A stretch of 19,079 nt of DNA from an uncultured Cocleimonas sp. (GTDB lineage Bacteria > Pseudomonadota > Gammaproteobacteria > Thiotrichales > Thiotrichaceae), in assembly GCA_937974135.1 (NCBI GenBank), contig CALJIH010000261.1:1-19079 (forward strand), given 5' to 3'. Every line of letters starts with the position of its first letter. The first letter of the stretch is position 1. Position numbers and translations under genes: made by a program. The notes under the pieces were generated by a model. The model was not told the origin of the DNA. It did no database searches and saw only the letters and a list, made by a program, of their open reading frames with translations. Positions 14,609 to 19,079 of this stretch are shown here, one piece after another.

Positions 14609-15505
14609 ATGACCCACACAGTTTTAAATTCACACAATAAAGAAGTCATCATAGGCTTTGATAAGCCATTCGTTATGATTGGCGAAAGAATCAATCCAAC
14701 GGGTCGTAAGATTCTCGCTGAAGAGATGAAAAACGGAAATTTTAGTAGTGTTGAACGCGATGTCATTGCGCAGCTTGCTGCCGGTGCACAAATGCTAGAC
14801 GTAAATGCAGGAATTCCTTTGGCAGATGAGCCTAAAATTCTGGCGGATACAATCAAGCTCGTACAATCTTTAACTGACGTTCCTTTAGCCATCGATTCAT
14901 CAATTGTTGCTGCGTTAGAAGCCGGTTTAGAAGTTTATCAAGGTCGTGCTTTGGTGAATTCAGTGACGGGTGAAGAAGATCGTCTTGAAACTGTTTTACC
15001 CTTAGTTAAAAAATACGACTGTGCCGTGGTTGCTATTTCAAATGATGAAACTGGTATTTCTGAAGACCCAAATGTTCGCTATGAAGTCGCCAAGAAAATT
15101 GTAGAACGCGCACAAGATTACGGTATCAAACCACAGGACGTAGTGGTTGATCCATTAGTCATGCCTGTAGGCGCGATTAATGATGCAGGTAAACAAGTAC
15201 TTAAATTAATTAGTCGCTTACGTAATGAATTGAAAGTAAATACGACCTGTGGTGCTTCAAACTTTAGCTTCGGCCTACCCAATCGTAATGGCGTAAATGC
15301 CTCGTTTATCAGCATGGCTATGGGAGCTGGGATGACTTCTGCAATTGTTAATCCATTACACTCTGAGGTCGTTCAAGCCGTTCGTGCTGCCGATATCATT
15401 ATGGGCAACGATCCTGATTGTTCGCAGTGGTTATCGTGTTACCGCGAACCACCAGCAGAAGGTGCCCGTGAAAGAGGCGGACGTCGTCGTCGCTCTAGAT
15501 CTTAA
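14609..15505 (+). CDS. Methyl-THF:corrinoid methyltransferase (pterin-binding domain), MetH module 2 as a separate protein
   Basis: 298-residue DHPS-like TIM barrel that transfers the methyl group of 5-methyl-THF to a corrinoid protein, like AcsE/MeTr or the pterin domain of MetH. Motifs in order: GERINPTGRK (25-34), DVNAG (64-68), AIDSS (94-98), NSVTG (117-121), DPLVMPVGA (181-189), and GASNFSFGLPNR (215-226) with the Asn that activates N5. Dihydropteroate synthase itself is excluded by this last motif and the context. Start ATG 14609 has GGAGAG at 14599-14604; the frame could begin at TTG 14597 but that lies within the ribosome-binding site. After the barrel the protein ends in EGARERGGRRRRSRS, seven Arg in the last 13 residues. 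The neighbouring corrinoid protein is the obvious acceptor. Confidence 0.92.
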   Translation: MTHTVLNSHNKEVIIGFDKPFVMIGERINPTGRKILAEEMKNGNFSSVERDVIAQLAAGAQMLDVNAGIPLADEPKILADTIKLVQSLTDVPLAIDSSIVAALEAGLEVYQGRALVNSVTGEEDRLETVLPLVKKYDCAVVAISNDETGISEDPNVRYEVAKKIVERAQDYGIKPQDVVVDPLVMPVGAINDAGKQVLKLISRLRNELKVNTTCGASNFSFGLPNRNGVNASFISMAMGAGMTSAIVNPLHSEVVQAVRAADIIMGNDPDCSQWLSCYREPPAEGARERGGRRRRSRS

Positions 15506-15523
15506 AATATCAAATAAACATTT

Positions 15524-15949
15524 ATGGCAGATCCTTTAGACAGCGATCTAATCGCAATTGACCCAAATCAAGTGATGCAACTCACAGGCAGTTGCTTATG
15601 TGAGGGCGTAAAATACAAGATTGATGGTCCTGTTAGAAATGTGGTCAATTGTTTTTGCGAACAATGTCGAAAAACCAGTGGTCATCATGTTGCTGCGACT
15701 AAAGTAAATAAAGATCATCTCGCCTTTGAGAATGACGAAACTTTAGATTGGTATGAATGTTTACCGAGTGTTTATCGAGGTTTTTGTAAAACCTGTGGCA
15801 GTAGTTTATTTTGGGAAAACAAAAACGCAGCTGACAATGGAATTGCCATAATGGCTGGAGCCTTAGACGCACCGACCAATCTCAAAACTATTGGTAATAT
15901 TTTTACCGAAGATGCCAGTGATTACTGTAAAGTACCCAGCATCGAATAA
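15524..15949 (+). CDS. Gfa-family (S-(hydroxymethyl)glutathione synthase-like) zinc protein
   Basis: 141-residue protein of the GFA family. All seven zinc-binding Cys positions of the fold are present: CLC (24, 26), CFCEQC (43, 45, 48) and CKTC (88, 91, within GFCKTCGSSLFWE). Characterised Gfa from Paracoccus binds glutathione and has been proposed to speed its condensation with formaldehyde, although most family members have unknown roles. Residues 1-18 are an extension before the first strand. It starts 18 nt after the methyltransferase stop and 34 nt before the reactivator gene, so it is co-transcribed with the C1 genes. A link to formaldehyde released by demethylation reactions is attractive but unproven; it may simply be a hitch-hiking member. 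Confidence 0.85.
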   Translation: MADPLDSDLIAIDPNQVMQLTGSCLCEGVKYKIDGPVRNVVNCFCEQCRKTSGHHVAATKVNKDHLAFENDETLDWYECLPSVYRGFCKTCGSSLFWENKNAADNGIAIMAGALDAPTNLKTIGNIFTEDASDYCKVPSIE

Positions 15950-15983
15950 GTGGCTAAATAATGATAAAGCAGAGTTGTAAGTA

Positions 15984-18071
15984 ATGAGTACCCACAAAAT
16001 AGTTTTTACCCCATCAGGCATTCGCGGTGAAGTCGAAACTGGCACTGATATTTTAAGTGCAGCGCGAGAGCTTGGGGCTGATGTTGCTTCAATTTGTGGG
16101 GGCAATGGATTATGCACCCGCTGTAAAGTAAAGCTTAGCACGGGATCATTCCCCAAACATCAGATCGAATCTGATACAGATCATCTCTCTCCTATTTTAG
16201 CGACTGAACGCAAACAAATTAATGATGCTGATTTATCAGAAGGTTACCGTTTAAGTTGCCAAGCAAAAATTCAAGGTGATGTGGTTGTCGATGTGCCTGC
16301 ACAAAGCCAAACGCACCAACAAGTGATTCGTAAAGAAGCGACTCAAATTAATATCGAGAATAAACCCGCAGTAAAAATGGTAACGGTGGAAGTTGAAGAA
16401 CCTGAACTTGATTCTCCCAGCGGTGATTTAGAAAGACTCAAAGATTCAATAGAATTTGAAGCGGGTTTTACTCACTTAAAAATAGAAACATCACTACTAC
16501 GCCAATTACAACCTGCCCTACGCAAAGGCAAATGGCAAGTTACCGTTGCGGTTTATGATGGTGAGCGCATCATCGGTATTTGGCCAGGCAAACAAGAAAA
16601 AGCATACGGTTTAGCAGTCGATATTGGCTCAACTACCATTGCAGGACACTTAATCGAATTAGCAAGTGGTGAAGTATTAGCCTCACAAGGATTGATGAAC
16701 CCGCAAATACGCTTTGGTGAAGATTTAATGAGTCGTGTTTCATACTCGATGATGAACCCAGGCGGCGATGTCAAAATGACACAAGCGGTGCGCGAAGGTA
16801 TAAATCATCTAGTCGATCAGCTTTTGATTGTAGCCAGTGATAATCCAGATAATAAACAACAAATTACTAAAGATTTAATCTTAGATGCAACCTTCGTTGG
16901 TAATCCGGTGATGCATCATATTTTCTTGGGAATTGATCCGGTTGAACTTGGTGGTGCGCCATTTGCATTAGCTACTCAAGAATCCTTAAAAATGCCCGCA
17001 AAAGATTTGAATTTGAATCTTGCTGCAGGTGCCCAGGTCTATTTACCTCCATGTATAGCTGGCCATGTAGGATCAGATGCCGCTTCGGTTGTATTGTCTG
17101 AAACACCCTATGAAGATGAAGCGATGACATTGATCATCGATGTCGGTACCAATGCTGAAATCGTTTTAGGTAACAACAAAAAACTTGTTGCAGCCTCATC
17201 TCCTACTGGCCCTGCTTTTGAAGGCGCACAAATTCACAATGGACAACGAGCAGCCCCCGGAGCTATTGAACGCGTTCGTATTGATGCCGAAACCTTAGAA
17301 CCTCGATATAAAGTGATTGGCGTTGATCTCTGGTCTGACGAAAGTGGTTTTGCTGAAGCGGTTGGTGAGACTGGTGTAACAGGTATTTGTGGCTCGGGTA
17401 TTATAGAAGCCATTGCGACCATGTATCTTGCTGGAATTATCAGCACTGACGGGGTTGTCAAAGGCGATAAAGCCAACATATCCTCACGTTTAGTTGACGA
17501 AGGAAAGACTTGGGCTTACAAAATGGTGGCGAGTCGCACAGATGACCCAAATAGCTTATCTGAGTCTGGCGTATTGATTACTCAAAATGATATTCGTGCA
17601 ATTCAATTAGCGAAAGGAACACTTTACGCCAGTGTCATGCTACTCAAAGATAAACTCAACGTTAAACAAATTGAAAAAATACGTTTTGCAGGTGCTTTTG
17701 GAGCACATATCGATCCTAAGTACGCGATGTTGTTGGGCATGATCCCTGATTGTCCTTTGGATGAGGTGAAGTCAGTTGGTAATGCCGCAGGTACAGGTGC
17801 TCGCATGGCATTAACCAGCATGTCAAAACGGAGCGAAATTGAAAACGAAGTACTAAAAATGGAGAAAATCGAAACCGCGACTGAGCCGATGTTCCAAGAA
17901 TATTTTATTAATGCGATGGCAATTCCACACAAAACCGATCACTTCAAACATTTAGCTCAGGTAGTGACTTTACCTGTTTTGTCTGATGCATCATCTTCAG
18001 TAGGTGACGAGGGACGAGCCAGAAGAAGACGACGCTCATCGCGTGGCGGTAGACCAAACATATCTCGATAG
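15984..18071 (+). CDS. ATP-dependent corrinoid reactivator, 2Fe-2S plus ASKHA (RACo/RamA-like, DUF4445)
   Basis: 695-residue protein that should reduce inactive Co(II) corrinoid to Co(I) at the cost of ATP. The N-terminal ferredoxin domain has a 2Fe-2S site with Cys38, Cys44, Cys47 (CGGNGLCTRC) and Cys92 (YRLSCQAK). A linker domain reaches about residue 200. The ASKHA ATPase part has AVDIGSTTIAGH (211-222), NPVMHHIFLG (307-316), IDVGTNAEIVLG (385-396) and a later GICGSGIIEA phosphate-binding motif. The C-terminus carries the reactivator-type MLLGMIPDCP segment and then a basic tail, GRARRRRRSSRGGR, coded by 18012-18053. In a one-piece MetH this task is done by the AdoMet/flavodoxin domain, which is absent here. 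The last 115 bp overlap the convergent regulator gene. Confidence 0.9.
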   Translation: MSTHKIVFTPSGIRGEVETGTDILSAARELGADVASICGGNGLCTRCKVKLSTGSFPKHQIESDTDHLSPILATERKQINDADLSEGYRLSCQAKIQGDVVVDVPAQSQTHQQVIRKEATQINIENKPAVKMVTVEVEEPELDSPSGDLERLKDSIEFEAGFTHLKIETSLLRQLQPALRKGKWQVTVAVYDGERIIGIWPGKQEKAYGLAVDIGSTTIAGHLIELASGEVLASQGLMNPQIRFGEDLMSRVSYSMMNPGGDVKMTQAVREGINHLVDQLLIVASDNPDNKQQITKDLILDATFVGNPVMHHIFLGIDPVELGGAPFALATQESLKMPAKDLNLNLAAGAQVYLPPCIAGHVGSDAASVVLSETPYEDEAMTLIIDVGTNAEIVLGNNKKLVAASSPTGPAFEGAQIHNGQRAAPGAIERVRIDAETLEPRYKVIGVDLWSDESGFAEAVGETGVTGICGSGIIEAIATMYLAGIISTDGVVKGDKANISSRLVDEGKTWAYKMVASRTDDPNSLSESGVLITQNDIRAIQLAKGTLYASVMLLKDKLNVKQIEKIRFAGAFGAHIDPKYAMLLGMIPDCPLDEVKSVGNAAGTGARMALTSMSKRSEIENEVLKMEKIETATEPMFQEYFINAMAIPHKTDHFKHLAQVVTLPVLSDASSSVGDEGRARRRRRSSRGGRPNISR

Positions 18072-18982
18072 CATTTACTAAAATGTGGTGCTGAAGAAAA
18101 GCCGCAAACCAGCGAAATATCAATAATCGCTTTATCTGTTTGTAAGAGTAAACGCCGCGCATTGCGCAAACGCAAGCCAAGATAATATTGGGTTGGTGTG
18201 CAATTCAAATAACTTCTAAATAAACGTTCTAACTGTCGACGTGAAATTTTTACCAAACTCGAAAGTTCATCTGGGGTTAAAGGGTCTTCAATATTCGATT
18301 CCATCAACATAACTGCTTCGGTTAATTTTGGTTGGCTCGTTCCAATTTGTTGTCGTAAAGGAATTCTTTGTCTATCAGTCATACCTCGAACATGATCGAT
18401 CAGAAACTCTTCACTGACAGATGCAGCTAACTGACGCCCGTGATGGATGGAAAGTAAATGATGCATCATATCTATCGCGGTTGTTCCACCTGCGCAGGTG
18501 TATCGATTACGGTCAATCTCGTAGACATCATCAGTGATATTTAACTGCGGAAATTCCTCACGCGTGGACGAAATATTTTCCCAATGAATAGTGCAACGGT
18601 AACCATCCAATAAACCCGCTTTAGCCAGTATGTAAGTTCCGGTACATAAAGAACCTAAAATAATATTGGGGCGATCTTGTTGTCGTAGCCATTTACCAAT
18701 AGAGTCTGTCCAAGCATCGCGAATCTTGGTACCACCACAAACAAAGAGTGTTTCAAGATTTTTCACTTCAGAAAGCTTTTTATCTGGCTTAATTTCAAGG
18801 CCGTTACTGGCTTTGATGGCATCATCATTGGGAGAGAAAGTTTCCCAAGTATAAATCTCTTTACCAGAAACTCTATTTGCTAAGCGCAAAGTATCTATCG
18901 CCGCAGCAAATGCGATCATTGAAAAACCAGGCATTACGAGAAAACTGAAATGACGAATTTTTTGTGTTGTTTCGATATTCAA
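17957..18982 (-). CDS. GlxA-family transcriptional regulator (DJ-1/PfpI + AraC HTH), GbdR/CdhR-like
   Basis: 341-residue regulator with an N-terminal DJ-1/PfpI-like sensing domain (about 12-185) and a C-terminal AraC-type double helix-turn-helix (about 220-320). The nucleophile-elbow Cys113 is kept in GSLCTGTYILAKAGLLDG, followed by CTIHWEN and YTCAGGTTAIDMM. The DNA-binding part has ISRRQLERLFRSYL and CGFSSAPHFSKCYRDMFGLP. The wording of these motifs is close to what I remember of GbdR and CdhR, which respond to glycine betaine/dimethylglycine and carnitine metabolites; the ligand here is inferred only. The start is TTG 18982 (no in-frame ATG upstream before a stop; the next ATG is residue 17, inside the first strand), with a weak AGG about 12 nt upstream. 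It converges on and overlaps the reactivator gene. Confidence 0.88.
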   Translation of the reverse strand: MNIETTQKIRHFSFLVMPGFSMIAFAAAIDTLRLANRVSGKEIYTWETFSPNDDAIKASNGLEIKPDKKLSEVKNLETLFVCGGTKIRDAWTDSIGKWLRQQDRPNIILGSLCTGTYILAKAGLLDGYRCTIHWENISSTREEFPQLNITDDVYEIDRNRYTCAGGTTAIDMMHHLLSIHHGRQLAASVSEEFLIDHVRGMTDRQRIPLRQQIGTSQPKLTEAVMLMESNIEDPLTPDELSSLVKISRRQLERLFRSYLNCTPTQYYLGLRLRNARRLLLQTDKAIIDISLVCGFSSAPHFSKCYRDMFGLPPRDERRLLLARPSSPTEDDASDKTGKVTT

Positions 18983-19079
18983 TGGATATTTCTGACCTTT
19001 TTTGATATCAACTGATGATTAATTCCTAACTGTCGTCAGTATAGATTAGGTTTTAAATTTTCACCTAAATATTATTGAT
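18983..19079 (-). promoter_or_regulatory. Upstream region of the GlxA-family gene
   Basis: AT-rich 97 nt to the window edge. It must include the ribosome-binding site of the regulator and probably its promoter on the minus strand. I see no other gene and no clear -35/-10 pair. Confidence 0.3.

Noticed and set aside
14609..15505. Dihydropteroate synthase (folP) as the product
   Set aside because: The pterin-barrel fold is shared, but the GASNFSFGLPNR motif and the corrinoid/MetF neighbours point to methyl-THF:corrinoid methyltransferase.

Overview
The window looks like chromosomal DNA of an AT-rich gammaproteobacterium, probably aquatic or marine. The reasons are the gene families (an H-NOX NO sensor paired with a hybrid kinase, a GbdR-like GlxA/AraC regulator, a small outer-membrane beta-barrel, an RluA-type pseudouridine synthase) and the codon use. 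I cannot name the genus. There are no tRNA, rRNA, CRISPR, phage or transposase genes.

Layout. (1) 1-3810, plus strand: the 3' end of a STAS (anti-sigma-antagonist type) gene, an RsbW-like HATPase, a membrane GT2 glycosyltransferase of the cellulose-synthase type, and a membrane-anchored DUF3131 protein. Together they look like a polysaccharide synthesis module under partner-switching control. (2) 3892-7915, plus strand: pgi, then a stand-alone H-NOX protein followed 16 nt later by a hybrid histidine kinase with a degenerate and an intact receiver. (3) 7970-9891: a pseudouridine synthase (+), an OmpW/OmpA-like small beta-barrel (-) and a 63-residue two-helix membrane protein (-). (4) 9957-18982: a corrinoid one-carbon cluster. 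A homocysteine methyltransferase reads leftwards. Diverging from it, a rightward operon encodes a corrinoid protein, a DUF1638 protein, a 'virulence factor' family small protein, a MetV-like Cys-rich protein, MetF, a methyl-THF:corrinoid methyltransferase, a Gfa-family zinc protein, and an ATP-dependent corrinoid reactivator with a 2Fe-2S domain. A GbdR-like regulator gene converges on, and overlaps, the reactivator gene.

How the cluster works (inference). The three catalytic modules of cobalamin-dependent methionine synthase (MetH) are present as separate proteins: Hcy/zinc domain, pterin domain and cobalamin domain. The fourth module, the AdoMet/flavodoxin reactivation domain, is replaced by a RACo/RamA-type reactivator. 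MetV-MetF would make methyl-THF, the pterin enzyme would pass the methyl group to the corrinoid protein, and the homocysteine enzyme would take it to make methionine. All three enzymes that must visit the corrinoid protein end in Arg-rich C-terminal tails, while the corrinoid protein begins with a strongly acidic tail. I propose that these tails are docking tags that hold the split enzyme together; this is the most interesting observation here.

A second novelty is a 21-bp G-rich interspersed repeat (AAAAGTR, six G, TGTCTTTT) present five times between genes. In four of the five copies it lies 9-34 nt downstream of a stop codon, in the sense orientation of that gene.
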